A stretch of DNA of 64,000 nucleotides from assembly GCF_029839275.1 (NCBI RefSeq), contig NZ_JAOCAH010000010.1:62001-126000 (forward strand), in the 5' to 3' direction. Below the pieces are notes generated by a model that was not told the DNA's origin, made no database searches, and worked only from the letters and a program-made list of their open reading frames with translations. Positions 1 to 7,447 of this stretch are shown here, in pieces. A program made the translations under genes and the position numbers. Origin of the DNA: Pseudomonas sp. GD03944. Lineage in GTDB: Bacteria > Pseudomonadota > Gammaproteobacteria > Pseudomonadales > Pseudomonadaceae. Numbering within the stretch: position 1 is the first letter of the stretch; each line of letters starts with the position of its first letter.

Positions 1-270
1 ACCGGCGCCGCGCTGGCGGTGCAATCCACCGCCCAGTGGCTGGGCGTGGGCCTGGGGCTGTTCGTGGTGGGCTGGATCATCCAGTTCGTCGGCCACTACT
101 ACGAGGGCCGCAAGCCGGCGTTCGTCGATGACCTGTCCGGCCTGATCGTCGGGCCGCTGTTCGTGGTGGCGGAGCTGGGCTTCCTGCTGGGCCTGCGCCG
201 CGAGGTGGAGCACGTGGTGGTCGAGCGTGCCGGCCCGACCTGCATCCGCGAGAAGAACGCCACGGCGTGA
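1..270 (+). CDS. DUF962/Mpo1-like membrane protein, 3' part only
   Basis: The reading frame is open from the first base, so the start lies outside the window; the in-frame GTG at 19 is unlikely to be the true start. The visible part has two hydrophobic segments, the first running into WIIQFVGHYYEGRKPAF. A helix ending in a GH motif followed by E-x-R-(K/R)-PA is typical of the DUF962 (YGL010w/Mpo1-like) family. Yeast Mpo1 is an Fe(II)-dependent dioxygenase in fatty-acid alpha-oxidation; the role of bacterial members is not settled. A short polar tail ends at the TGA. Family assignment is from the motif alone. Confidence 0.7.
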   Translation, partial: TGAALAVQSTAQWLGVGLGLFVVGWIIQFVGHYYEGRKPAFVDDLSGLIVGPLFVVAELGFLLGLRREVEHVVVERAGPTCIREKNATA

Positions 271-303
271 CGTTCAGGCTGGGCTGAGCGCCCGCCCCCT
301 TTC

Positions 304-323
304 GGCCCGCCGCCCGGCGGGCC
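304..323. terminator. GC hairpin between convergent genes
   Basis: A perfect 8-bp stem (304-311 with 316-323) and 4-nt loop abuts the stop codon of the minus-strand gene at 324. There is no clear T tract on either side, so it may stabilise mRNA ends rather than terminate. Confidence 0.35.
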
Positions 324-1067
324 TCAGTTCATGCGCATCCACTGGCTGGTCAGCGCCCGGCTGTGGCGGTCCACGGTGATGGGGGCGAACGGCCGACCGG
401 ACACACTTTCCAGGGTGTTGCTCTTGCTGTTCATGTCGCTCAGCGCGGCCTTCAGGTATTCCCAGCGCACCTTCAGCTTGGCCACATCCGGGTTGGCCTT
501 CTCATCCAGGGCAGACAGCTCCTCGTCGACGGACGGCACCAGCAGGCGTTCGTCCTGGCCGAGGTAGGTGTCCGGCAGCTCGCGGGCGATCTCGAACGTG
601 CCGACGTAGGAGCGGCTGAGGTATTGCACCGCCAGGTATTCGACCTTGGCCGCCAGCTCGCTGCCGTCGTTCTGCGGCTGCTCGCGCACGGCCTGGAGGA
701 ATTCGCGCAGGCCCTTGCTCAGGGCCTGGGTGTAGCTCCAGGGCACGTCGTCTTCGTTGGGGCCGAAGGAAACACCCTGGCGCAGCAGGGTAACAAGCTC
801 CTGGTGGCGGGTGGCGAGGTCGCCACTGGGGTTGGTCAGGCTCTGCAACGCGGCATCCAGCGCCTGGAGATCGGTTTCCAGGCGCTCCTGATGGACCTTC
901 TGAAAGCCTTCGCCCCGTAACAGCATCAGGCTGCTGGTGGCGCGGCTGGCGTGTACCTGGGCCTGTTCCTGGGGGCTCGCCGCTTCGGCGAGGGCGATTG
1001 GCGAGAGGCTCGCGAGTAGCCCGAAGGCCCAGACAATGCACTTGTGAAACAACGGCTTGGAACGCAT
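324..1067 (-). CDS. exported protein of unknown function
   Basis: 247 residues. The N-terminus has basic residues, a hydrophobic stretch (about residues 10-25) and an ALAEA cleavage-type site near residue 29, so it is probably secreted to the periplasm. The mature part is helical and polar with no cysteine and no motif I can tie to an enzyme. Repeated Leu and Gln/Glu heptad-like spacing suggests a helical bundle. The ATG at 1067 follows a strong AAGGAG nine bases upstream. Its gene faces the DUF962 gene end to end. It resembles hypothetical proteins restricted to pseudomonads, but I do not recognise a named family. Confidence 0.75.
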   Translation of the reverse strand: MRSKPLFHKCIVWAFGLLASLSPIALAEAASPQEQAQVHASRATSSLMLLRGEGFQKVHQERLETDLQALDAALQSLTNPSGDLATRHQELVTLLRQGVSFGPNEDDVPWSYTQALSKGLREFLQAVREQPQNDGSELAAKVEYLAVQYLSRSYVGTFEIARELPDTYLGQDERLLVPSVDEELSALDEKANPDVAKLKVRWEYLKAALSDMNSKSNTLESVSGRPFAPITVDRHSRALTSQWMRMN

Positions 1068-1211
1068 TCCCAGGTGCTCCTTATTATTCTTGTGAGCAGG
1101 CGGATGGAGGGGTAGCGGGGTTTTCCGCTGCCTATAGGGTAGTGCCTCCTCGGCCGGTGGAAATTACCCCAAAGAGTGATTTCGTCGGAAAACCAGCGCC
1201 AGCGAAACGGT

Positions 1212-2009
1212 TCAACCGTCGCGGGCGGGCTGTGGGGCGGCCAGTTTGCGCAGGTAATCGGCGCTGGCGGCGTCGGCAGGAAAGAAGGTTTCCAGGGCCA
1301 GTTCGGACAGGGTCACGTCGTTGGGCGTGCCGAACACGGTGATGGTGCCGATCAGGCTGAGCACGCCCTCGTCGGTGCGAAACTGCAGCGGCGTGAGCAC
1401 GGTGCTGTGGTCATGCTCATCGGCGTCGTCGGGGGCGGGGTAGGTGAGCAGTTCGTCGAGCAGCGCCTGCAACTGCTCGTCACCGCTGATGGCGATGTCG
1501 TTGCGCAGCCGGGCCAGCAGGTGGGCGCGCCATTGCGCCAGGTTGACGATGCGTGGCGCCAGGCCGTCCGGGTGCAGCGACACGCGCATCACGTTCAGCG
1601 GCGGGCCGAGCAGGTGCGGCGCCAGCCCGGCCAGGAACGGCCCCACCGAGGCGTTGGCCGCCAGCAGGTTCCAGTGTCGGTCGATGGTCATGGCCGGGTA
1701 GGGCTCGTGGGCCTTGAGCAGTTGCTCGATGGCGCTGCGCGCGGCGTCGAGGGCCGGGTCCTGCAGTGCGTGCTGGCTGTACAGCGGCGCGTAGCCTGCC
1801 GCGCCGAGCAGGCGGTTACGTTCGCGCAGGGGAATGTCCAGCTGTTCGGCCAGGTGCAGCATCTCGCGGCTGGGGTGGGAGCGGCCGGTTTCCACGAAGC
1901 TCAGGTGGCGCGTGGAAATCTCGGCCTCGCAGGCGAGGTCGAGCTGGCTGAGGCGGCGCCGCTGGCGCCATTGGCGCAACAGGGCGCCGGCGGTCTGGGA
2001 GTTGTTCAT
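1212..2009 (-). CDS. XRE-family regulator with MmyB-like ligand domain
   Basis: About 265 residues. Residues 8-70 form a helix-turn-helix of the Cro/C1 type (LRQWRQRRRLSQLDLACEAE, then ISTRHLSFVETGRSHPSREM). The rest fits the MmyB-like C-terminal domain (IDRHWNLLAANASV, then the FRTDEGVLSLIGTITVFGTP region), a PAS-like fold thought to bind small, possibly fatty-acyl, ligands. ATG at 2009 was preferred to the GTG at 2018 because family members begin near this point. It is divergent from a small membrane-protein gene, and a perfect 17-bp palindrome lies between them, so autoregulation and control of the neighbour are likely. Confidence 0.85.
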   Translation of the reverse strand: MNNSQTAGALLRQWRQRRRLSQLDLACEAEISTRHLSFVETGRSHPSREMLHLAEQLDIPLRERNRLLGAAGYAPLYSQHALQDPALDAARSAIEQLLKAHEPYPAMTIDRHWNLLAANASVGPFLAGLAPHLLGPPLNVMRVSLHPDGLAPRIVNLAQWRAHLLARLRNDIAISGDEQLQALLDELLTYPAPDDADEHDHSTVLTPLQFRTDEGVLSLIGTITVFGTPNDVTLSELALETFFPADAASADYLRKLAAPQPARDG

Positions 2010-2044
2010 GGCCTGCACGATAGTCCAGCGGCGTCATGCCGGCC

Positions 2045-2061
2045 ATTACCTGGCAGGTAAT
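2045..2061. promoter_or_regulatory. palindromic operator candidate for the XRE regulator
   Basis: ATTACCTGGCAGGTAAT is a perfect 17-bp palindrome (8-bp arms around one G). It lies 36 bp before the regulator start and 71 bp before the divergent membrane-protein gene. Its symmetry and place fit a dimeric HTH repressor site serving both promoters. The assignment is inferred from position. Confidence 0.6.
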
Positions 2062-2131
2062 CGACGCCCGTCAGCGCCGGATCGATTCTAGGACCACGCA
2101 CCAATCCCGGTGCCGAGCCAGGAGAAACATC

Positions 2132-2533
2132 ATGAGCCACGTGCAACCTTCCCCGCTGCTGCGCAATGCCCTGTTGGCCGACGGTCTGCTGGGTATCTCC
2201 ACCGGCCTGCTGCTGGTACTGAGCGCCAACTGGCTGGTCGGTTTCCTCGACCTGCCGCGTCTGCTGCTGATGGCCAGCGCGCTGATCCTGCTGCCCCTGG
2301 GCGGCCTGCTGTTCTGGCTGTCGCGCCAGCCGCAGTTGCATCGCCTGGCGGTGTGGGCGGTGATCACCCTGAACACCCTGTGGGTGATCGAAAGCGTGAT
2401 GCTGCTGGTGCTCGGCTGGGTCAGCCCGAACCTGTTCGGTTACGTGTTCATCATCGGCCAGGCCGTGGTGGTAGGGCTGCTGGCCGAGCTGCAGTGGTTC
2501 GGCCTGCGCCAGTCCCGCGCGGTCGCGCTGTGA
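2132..2533 (+). CDS. small four-helix membrane protein
   Basis: 133 residues. The ATG at 2132 has an AGGAG seven bases upstream; longer in-frame starts lack a ribosome site and would run through the palindrome region. The protein has four hydrophobic segments (about residues 13-35, 43-62, 73-92 and 100-120) with short loops and no charged catalytic residues, so it is an inner-membrane protein of unknown role. It is divergent from the XRE/MmyB regulator and probably its target, since such regulators often control the adjacent gene. I do not recognise a named family. Confidence 0.75.
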   Translation: MSHVQPSPLLRNALLADGLLGISTGLLLVLSANWLVGFLDLPRLLLMASALILLPLGGLLFWLSRQPQLHRLAVWAVITLNTLWVIESVMLLVLGWVSPNLFGYVFIIGQAVVVGLLAELQWFGLRQSRAVAL

Positions 2534-2543
2534 GGGGTGGCAA

Positions 2544-2566
2544 GGCGGGAGGGTTGCCCTCCCGCC
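2544..2566. terminator. hairpin between convergent genes
   Basis: A perfect 9-bp GC stem (2544-2552 with 2558-2566) sits in the 42-bp gap between two stop codons. There is no T run, so its efficiency as a terminator is uncertain. Confidence 0.45.
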
Positions 2567-2575
2567 GGCCCCGGT

Positions 2576-3334
2576 TCAGAAACCGCCGCGCAGCGCCAGG
2601 TCGGCACCGAGCAGCAGCAGGCCGATGAAGAACCAGCGTTTGAAGCGCTCCGGGCTGATGCGCTTGCGCAGCCACTGGCCGCCGGCCATGCCCAGCAGGG
2701 CGGGCAGCAGGGCCAGGGCTGACATGCCGAGGACCGCCGGCTGCAGCAGCTCGCCGCTGTGGCCCAGGCTCACCGCCAGGGCCAGGGTGGAGACGGTGAA
2801 GGAAATACCGAGCGCCTGCACCAGGTCGTCCTTCTCCAGGCCGATGGCCTGCAGGTAGGGCACCGCCGGGATCACGAATACCCCGGTCAGGGCGGTGATC
2901 GCCCCCGTTACGGCACCGATCAGCGGCGCCAGCCACTGCTCATGGGCTGGGGCCACGTGAAAGCGGATCGAGGCCAGGCCGAGCACCGCATACACCAGCA
3001 GGGCGACACCGAGCCAGCGGGTGGCCTGGGGCATGTCGGCGCTCTGCACCAGCAACCCCATGAGCAGCGTGCCGATCACGATGCCCACCAGCATCGGCCA
3101 CAGGCGGCGCAGCATGGGCAGCGGGCTGCGGCCATCGGCGAGCTGCCAGATGTTGGTCACCAGCGACGGCACGATCAGCAAGGCAGCCGCCTGCATGGGC
3201 GTCATCACCAGACCGAGCAGGCCCACCGCGATGGTGGGCAGGCCCAGGCCCACCACGCCCTTGACCATGCCGGCGAGCAGGAAGGTGAAGAGGATCAGCG
3301 GCAGGTAACCGGCAAGGCTGTCGAAGGTGATCAT
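2576..3334 (-). CDS. TauE/SafE-family anion exporter
   Basis: 252 residues with about eight membrane helices. The opening LLAGMVKGVVGLGLPTIAVG and an internal repeat at ITALTGVFVIPAVPYLQAIG are the paired half-motifs of the TauE/SafE (DUF81) family, which exports sulfite, sulfoacetate or related organosulfur anions. Its ATG overlaps the stop of the upstream ABM-domain gene by four bases (ATGA), so the two are translationally coupled. The substrate cannot be read from sequence. Proximity to the sulfate-uptake block is suggestive only, because an ArsR-type gene and a REP pair intervene. Confidence 0.85.
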   Translation of the reverse strand: MITFDSLAGYLPLILFTFLLAGMVKGVVGLGLPTIAVGLLGLVMTPMQAAALLIVPSLVTNIWQLADGRSPLPMLRRLWPMLVGIVIGTLLMGLLVQSADMPQATRWLGVALLVYAVLGLASIRFHVAPAHEQWLAPLIGAVTGAITALTGVFVIPAVPYLQAIGLEKDDLVQALGISFTVSTLALAVSLGHSGELLQPAVLGMSALALLPALLGMAGGQWLRKRISPERFKRWFFIGLLLLGADLALRGGF

Positions 3335-3690
3335 GCAAGGGGCTCCGAGCGGTGAATGAGCAGGCTGTCCGTGGGCGCCTGGTCGCGTGAGTGCATGCCG
3401 TAGTCGCGCAGCACACTGGCGATACGCAGGCGGTAGTCGCTGAACAGGTGGCTGCGGCCGGCGGCCTGCGCCTGGCGGTGCGTTTCCTGCTGGCGCCAGG
3501 CGGCGATGGCCGCTTCGTCGCGCCAGAACGACAGGGACAGCACCTTGCCCGGATTCGTCAGGCTCTGGAAGCGTTCGATGGCAATAAAGCCGTCGCGCCC
3601 CGCCAACAAGGGGGTCAGGGCGGCGGCGAGGTCCAGGTAGGCGTGCTGCTGGTCGGGGCAGGCCTGGGCTTCGAAGATCACGGCGAGCAT
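3331..3690 (-). CDS. antibiotic-biosynthesis-monooxygenase (ABM) domain protein
   Basis: 119 residues. The first 95 fit the dimeric alpha/beta-barrel ABM fold: MLAVIFEAQ strand, a helix, GFIAIERFQSLTNPGKVLSLSFWRDEAAIAAWR, then the H-x-x-A-Q motif (ETHRQAQAAG) and a YRLRIASVLRDY strand. Proteins of this type include small monooxygenases and heme-degrading IsdG-like enzymes; the Asn/Trp/His set of IsdG is not evident, so heme degradation is unlikely. It is the first gene of a two-gene unit with the TauE-type exporter and is divergent from an ArsR-like regulator, the probable controller. The native substrate is unknown. Confidence 0.8.
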   Translation of the reverse strand: MLAVIFEAQACPDQQHAYLDLAAALTPLLAGRDGFIAIERFQSLTNPGKVLSLSFWRDEAAIAAWRQQETHRQAQAAGRSHLFSDYRLRIASVLRDYGMHSRDQAPTDSLLIHRSEPLA

Positions 3691-3773
3691 GGTCTCTCCT
3701 TGGGTGGCACGTGATGGATTTCGCTGCCAGTATCGTCAGCGTACGACCACCATGTTTCGTCGTGGAGTGAACT

Positions 3774-4463
3774 ATGGAATACAGCCCTGGCATCAGCTCC
3801 GTTGCCGCTCTGCTCGCCGACCCCGGCCGTGCCGCCATGGTCTGGGCCCTGATGGATGGCAGCGCGCGCCCGGCGGGGGAGCTGGCCTTGCTGGCCGGCC
3901 TGTCGCCGTCATCGGCCAGCGCGCACCTGGCCAAGCTCACCGAAGGCGGCCTGCTGGTGCAGCAGAGCCACGGCCGTAACCGCTACTACGCGCTCGCAGG
4001 CCCCGAGGTGGGGCAGGCGGTGGAGGCGCTGGCCGGTGCGGCGCTCGCCACCCTGCCGCGCAAGAGCCGCGTGGTGCCGGCCTCTCGCGGCACGCCGATG
4101 GCCATGCGCGAGGCGCGCACCTGTTACGACCACCTGGCCGGCGAGCTGGCAGTGGGGGTGTTCGAACGGATGAGCGCCGCCGGCTGGCTGGCGCAGGATG
4201 GCAAACGGGTGACCATCACCGACGCCGGTACCCAGGGCCTGCAGGCCTTGGGCATCGACGTACCGGCCGTGGCGCAACGGCGCCGGCAACTGGCCTGTGC
4301 CTGCCCGGACTGGAGCGAACGCAAGCCGCACCTGGGCGGCGCGATTGGCGCGGCGTTGCTGCTGCGCTGCAAGGAAGCGGGCTGGGTGCGGCCGTCGAAC
4401 AGCTCGCGGGCGTTGCATGTGTCGCCCGAAGGACGGCAGGTGATCGGCGCGATTGCGCAGTAG
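3774..4463 (+). CDS. ArsR-family transcriptional regulator
   Basis: 229 residues. Residues 1-85 are a winged helix-turn-helix of the ArsR type: SVAALLADPGRAAMVWALMD, LAGLSPSSASAHLAKLTEGG (recognition helix) and the wing LVQQSHGRNRYYALA. No CxC metal site is present in the usual position. The C-terminal half, unusually long for ArsR proteins, contains a second wHTH-like stretch (RMSAAGWLAQDGKRVTITDA) and a CACPDW motif whose two cysteines might sense redox or a ligand. It is divergent from the ABM-TauE pair and probably represses it. It ends before a REP pair. Confidence 0.85.
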   Translation: MEYSPGISSVAALLADPGRAAMVWALMDGSARPAGELALLAGLSPSSASAHLAKLTEGGLLVQQSHGRNRYYALAGPEVGQAVEALAGAALATLPRKSRVVPASRGTPMAMREARTCYDHLAGELAVGVFERMSAAGWLAQDGKRVTITDAGTQGLQALGIDVPAVAQRRRQLACACPDWSERKPHLGGAIGAALLLRCKEAGWVRPSNSSRALHVSPEGRQVIGAIAQ

Positions 4464-4529
4464 CTATAGCGGGGAGCCGAGCGGAATCGCTGGCGGTGGA
4501 ACGCAGAAGGGGCTTCAACGGCGATGAAA

Positions 4530-4589
4530 CTCGCGGCTGAAGCCCTCCCACAACACGAGCCGGCGCGTGGGAGGGGCTTTAGCCGCGAG
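4530..4589. repeat. inverted REP pair (REPIN/BIME-like)
   Basis: Two near-identical REP units face each other: 4530-4551 (minus orientation) and 4567-4589 (GTGGGAGGGGCTTTAGCCGCGAG). They would fold into a long hairpin. A third, degenerate copy lies at about 4506-4524. The same core recurs singly at 50915. The pair fills the gap between convergent genes, the usual REP setting in Pseudomonas. Confidence 0.85.
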
Positions 4590-4620
4590 CGGTCAGAGCC
4601 CTTCCCTCGACTAAACGCAA

Positions 4621-5622
4621 TCAGCCCTGGGTGGTGGGCTGGGCGACCGGCTGACCCGCCTTGGGTTTGAAGTACAGCGTGGCGCCGCGGCTGAGGTTGT
4701 CCAGGCTGAGGTGATCCTTGGCCACTTCGGCTTCGATCAGCTCGTCCTGGCCTTCGACCTTGAGGGTCACCCGGGTGATGGCGCCCAGCGGGCGGATGTC
4801 GCGCACTTCGGCGGCCTGGTGATCGTCCTGCGGTTCGGCGGACAGGTGCACTTCGTGCGGGCGGAACAGCACGTGGTGGTCGTCGCCGACGTACAGGCGA
4901 TTGGCGTCACCCAGGAAGTGGTAGACGAAATCGCTGGCCGGCTTCTCGTAGACTTCCGCCGGCGAGCCGATCTGCTCGACCACGCCCTTATTCATCACCA
5001 CGATGCGGTCGGCCACTTCCATGGCTTCTTCCTGGTCGTGGGTCACGAACACCGAGGTCAGGTGCACTTCTTCGTGCAGGCGGGCCAGCCAGCGGCGCAG
5101 TTCCTTGCGCACCTTGGCATCGAGGGCGCCGAAGGGTTCGTCGAGCAGCAGCACTTTCGGTTCCACCGCCAGGGCGCGGGCCAGGGCGATACGCTGGCGC
5201 TGGCCACCGGAGAGCTGCTCCGGGTAGCGGTCGGACAGCCAGTCGAGCTGCACCAGGTCCAGCAGGTCGTGGACCTTCTTCTTGATCACGTTTTCGTTCG
5301 GGCGCTCGCCTTTTGGCTTCATGCGCAGGCCGAAGGCGACGTTGTCGAACACGGTCATGTGGCGGAACAGGGCGTAGTGCTGGAACACGAAGCCGACCTT
5401 GCGGTCGCGCACGTCGTGCTCGGAGACGTCTTCGCCGTGGAACACGATGTTGCCGGTGTCCGGGGTTTCCAGGCCGGCGATGATGCGCAGCAGCGTGGTC
5501 TTGCCGCAGCCGGACGGGCCGAGCAGTGCCACCAGCTCGCCGCTGTTGATGTTCAGGTTGATGTCGTTGAGCGCCTTGAACTGGCCAAAGTGCTTGTTGA
5601 TGCCTTGAACTTCGATACTCAT
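4621..5622 (-). CDS. cysA: sulfate/thiosulfate ABC transporter ATP-binding protein CysA
   Basis: 333 residues. It shows Walker A (GPSGCGKTTLLRIIAG), Q-loop (FVFQHYALFRHM), signature LSGGQRQRIALARAL, Walker B (KVLLLDEPFGALD) and the H-loop (FVTHDQEEAMEVADR). The last 100 residues are a TOBE-like regulatory domain, shorter than in MalK. As the ATPase of the CysTWA importer it powers sulfate and thiosulfate uptake for cysteine synthesis. It is the last gene of oscA-sbp-cysT-cysW-cysA, 60 bp after cysW, with a small hairpin (5653-5671) in the gap. Expression is expected to depend on CysB and sulfur limitation. Confidence 0.97.
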   Translation of the reverse strand: MSIEVQGINKHFGQFKALNDINLNINSGELVALLGPSGCGKTTLLRIIAGLETPDTGNIVFHGEDVSEHDVRDRKVGFVFQHYALFRHMTVFDNVAFGLRMKPKGERPNENVIKKKVHDLLDLVQLDWLSDRYPEQLSGGQRQRIALARALAVEPKVLLLDEPFGALDAKVRKELRRWLARLHEEVHLTSVFVTHDQEEAMEVADRIVVMNKGVVEQIGSPAEVYEKPASDFVYHFLGDANRLYVGDDHHVLFRPHEVHLSAEPQDDHQAAEVRDIRPLGAITRVTLKVEGQDELIEAEVAKDHLSLDNLSRGATLYFKPKAGQPVAQPTTQG

Positions 5623-5682
5623 GGTTTTACCTGCTGATCTCGTATTACCGGGGGCTGCGTCAGGCGCAGCCGGCGGAATGAA

Positions 5683-6546
5683 TCAATCGTCCTTGTTGGC
5701 CTTGAGCTGCCGGCTCAGGCGCGCTTCGCTCCACTGGCGAAGCAGCAACACGACCAGGGCCATGACCAGCAACAGAATGGCCACGCTGAACGCGGCGACG
5801 ATGTTGTACTCGTTGTAGAGAATTTCGATGTGCAGTGGCAGCGTGTTGGTGTAACCGCGGATGTGGCCGGACACCACCGACACCGCCCCGAACTCACCCA
5901 TCGCCCGCGCCGTGCAGAGCACCACGCCGTAAATCAGCGCCCATTTTACGTTAGGCAGCGTGACATGCCAGAACATCTGCCAGCCATTGGCGCCGAGCAG
6001 GCGTGCGGCCTCTTCTTCGGTGGTGCCCTGTTCCTCCATCAGGGGGATCAGTTCGCGCGCCACGAAGGGGAAGGTCACGAAGATGGTCGCCAGGACGATA
6101 CCCGGCACGGCATAGATGATCTGCAGGTTCTGGTCCTGCAGGTAGGGCGCCAGTTTGCTCTGGGCACCGAACAGCAGCACGTAGATCAGGCCGGCGACCA
6201 CCGGCGAGACCGAGAACGGCATGTCGATCAGGGTCACCAGGATGCTCTTGCCGCGGAATTCGAACTTGGTCACCGACCAGGCGGCGGCCACGCCGAACAC
6301 TAGGTTCAGCGGTACCGAGATGGCCGTGGCCAAAAGAGTCAGCTTCAGGGCGGAAATGGCATCCGGCTCGCGGATCGCCTCCCAGAAGAACTCCAGGCCA
6401 CGGCTCAGGCCCTGGGTGACGACGATGTACAGCGGCAGCAGCAGGATCACCGCGAACACGGCCCAGGCCACCACGATCAGGGCGATGGCGCCGGGGGAGC
6501 GGCGCACCGGGCGCGCCGTGTTCTTGCCAAGGGTTGCAAGGCTCAT
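5683..6546 (-). CDS. cysW: sulfate ABC transporter permease CysW
   Basis: 287 residues with six predicted membrane helices and the cytoplasmic EAA loop (EEEAARLLGANGWQMFWHVT) that docks onto CysA. TARAMGEFGAVSVVSGHIRG near residue 215 is typical of CysW and the related molybdate and sulfate permeases. It pairs with CysT to form the inner-membrane channel. It starts 10 bp after the cysT stop, so the two permeases are co-translated. The N-terminus is a short basic tail (NTARPVRRSPG) before the first helix. Confidence 0.96.
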   Translation of the reverse strand: MSLATLGKNTARPVRRSPGAIALIVVAWAVFAVILLLPLYIVVTQGLSRGLEFFWEAIREPDAISALKLTLLATAISVPLNLVFGVAAAWSVTKFEFRGKSILVTLIDMPFSVSPVVAGLIYVLLFGAQSKLAPYLQDQNLQIIYAVPGIVLATIFVTFPFVARELIPLMEEQGTTEEEAARLLGANGWQMFWHVTLPNVKWALIYGVVLCTARAMGEFGAVSVVSGHIRGYTNTLPLHIEILYNEYNIVAAFSVAILLLVMALVVLLLRQWSEARLSRQLKANKDD

Positions 6547-6556
6547 GACGGGCTCC

Positions 6557-7369
6557 TCAGAGTTGCGGCTGGATGCGGCGCTGCAGGATGTTGATCAGCA
6601 GCAGCAGGATGAACGAGACCACGAGCATGATCACGCCGATGGCGGTGGCGCCCGGGTAGTCGTACTGGTCCAGCTTGGAGACGATCAGCAGCGGCAGGAT
6701 CTCGGTGCGCAACGGGATGTTGCCGGCGATGAACACCACCGAGCCGTACTCGCCGACGCCACGGGCGAAGGCCAGGGCGAAACCGGTGAGCCAGGCGGGC
6801 AGCAGGCTCGGCAGCAGCACGTGCCAGAACACCTGCAGCGGCTTGGCGCCCAGGCAGGCGGCGGCTTCTTCGACTTCCTTGGGGATGTCGGCCAATACCG
6901 GCTGCAGGGTGCGCACCACGAACGGCAGGGTCACGAACACCAGGGCCAGGGTGATGCCCAGCGGGGTGTAGGCGATCTTGAACGGGAACAGCGAACCGAT
7001 CAGGCCATTGGGCGCGTACAGCGCGGTCAGGGCGATACCGGCCACCGCGGTCGGCAGGGCGAACGGCATGTCCACCATGGCATCGATGAGGCGCCGGCCC
7101 GGGAAGGTGTAGCGCACCAGGACCCAGGCAATGACGGTGCCGAGGATGCCGTTGAGCAGCGCCGCCGCCAGGGCGGTGCCGAACGACAGCTTGAGGGAGA
7201 ACAGCACCTGACGGTTGGTGATCAGGTTCCACCACTGATCCAGCGTCAGCTGCAGGGAATAGAGGAACATGGCACCCAGCGGGATCAGTACGATCAGCGC
7301 CAGGTAGGTGATCGTGTAGCCCAGAGTCAGCCCGAAGCCGGGTATGACCGAGGAGGTTCGACGAGACAT
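6557..7369 (-). CDS. cysT: sulfate ABC transporter permease CysT (CysU)
   Basis: 270 residues and six membrane helices. The EAA loop is EVEEAAACLGAKPLQVFWHV, and ARGVGEYGSVVFIAGNIPLR matches the CysT signature. It forms the sulfate/thiosulfate channel with CysW. It lies 78 bp after sbp, with a strong hairpin (7401-7431) in that gap, which probably lowers permease expression relative to the binding protein. VDMPFALPTAVAGIALTALY is a diagnostic stretch of CysT-type permeases. Confidence 0.96.
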   Translation of the reverse strand: MSRRTSSVIPGFGLTLGYTITYLALIVLIPLGAMFLYSLQLTLDQWWNLITNRQVLFSLKLSFGTALAAALLNGILGTVIAWVLVRYTFPGRRLIDAMVDMPFALPTAVAGIALTALYAPNGLIGSLFPFKIAYTPLGITLALVFVTLPFVVRTLQPVLADIPKEVEEAAACLGAKPLQVFWHVLLPSLLPAWLTGFALAFARGVGEYGSVVFIAGNIPLRTEILPLLIVSKLDQYDYPGATAIGVIMLVVSFILLLLINILQRRIQPQL

Positions 7370-7400
7370 GGGGAGTCCTTTTGTACAGGTCCGCAGAGCG

Positions 7401-7431
7401 AGGCCCCCAGCGTCGCGAGACGTGGGGGCCT
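7401..7431 (-). terminator. intra-operon hairpin between sbp and cysT
   Basis: A 9-bp stem (7401-7409 with 7423-7431) is extended by an inner 4-bp stem across one bulged base. No T run follows on the minus strand, so it probably acts as a partial terminator or a 3'-end block that keeps binding-protein mRNA abundant. Confidence 0.5.
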
Positions 7432-7447
7432 GCCGATCAGTCAGGGG

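Noticed and set aside
3691..3773. ArsR operator between the ABM and ArsR-like genes
   Set aside because: Only 4-5 bp complementary arms (ACGAC/GTCGT, CCAC/GTGG) are visible, too weak to call a site.
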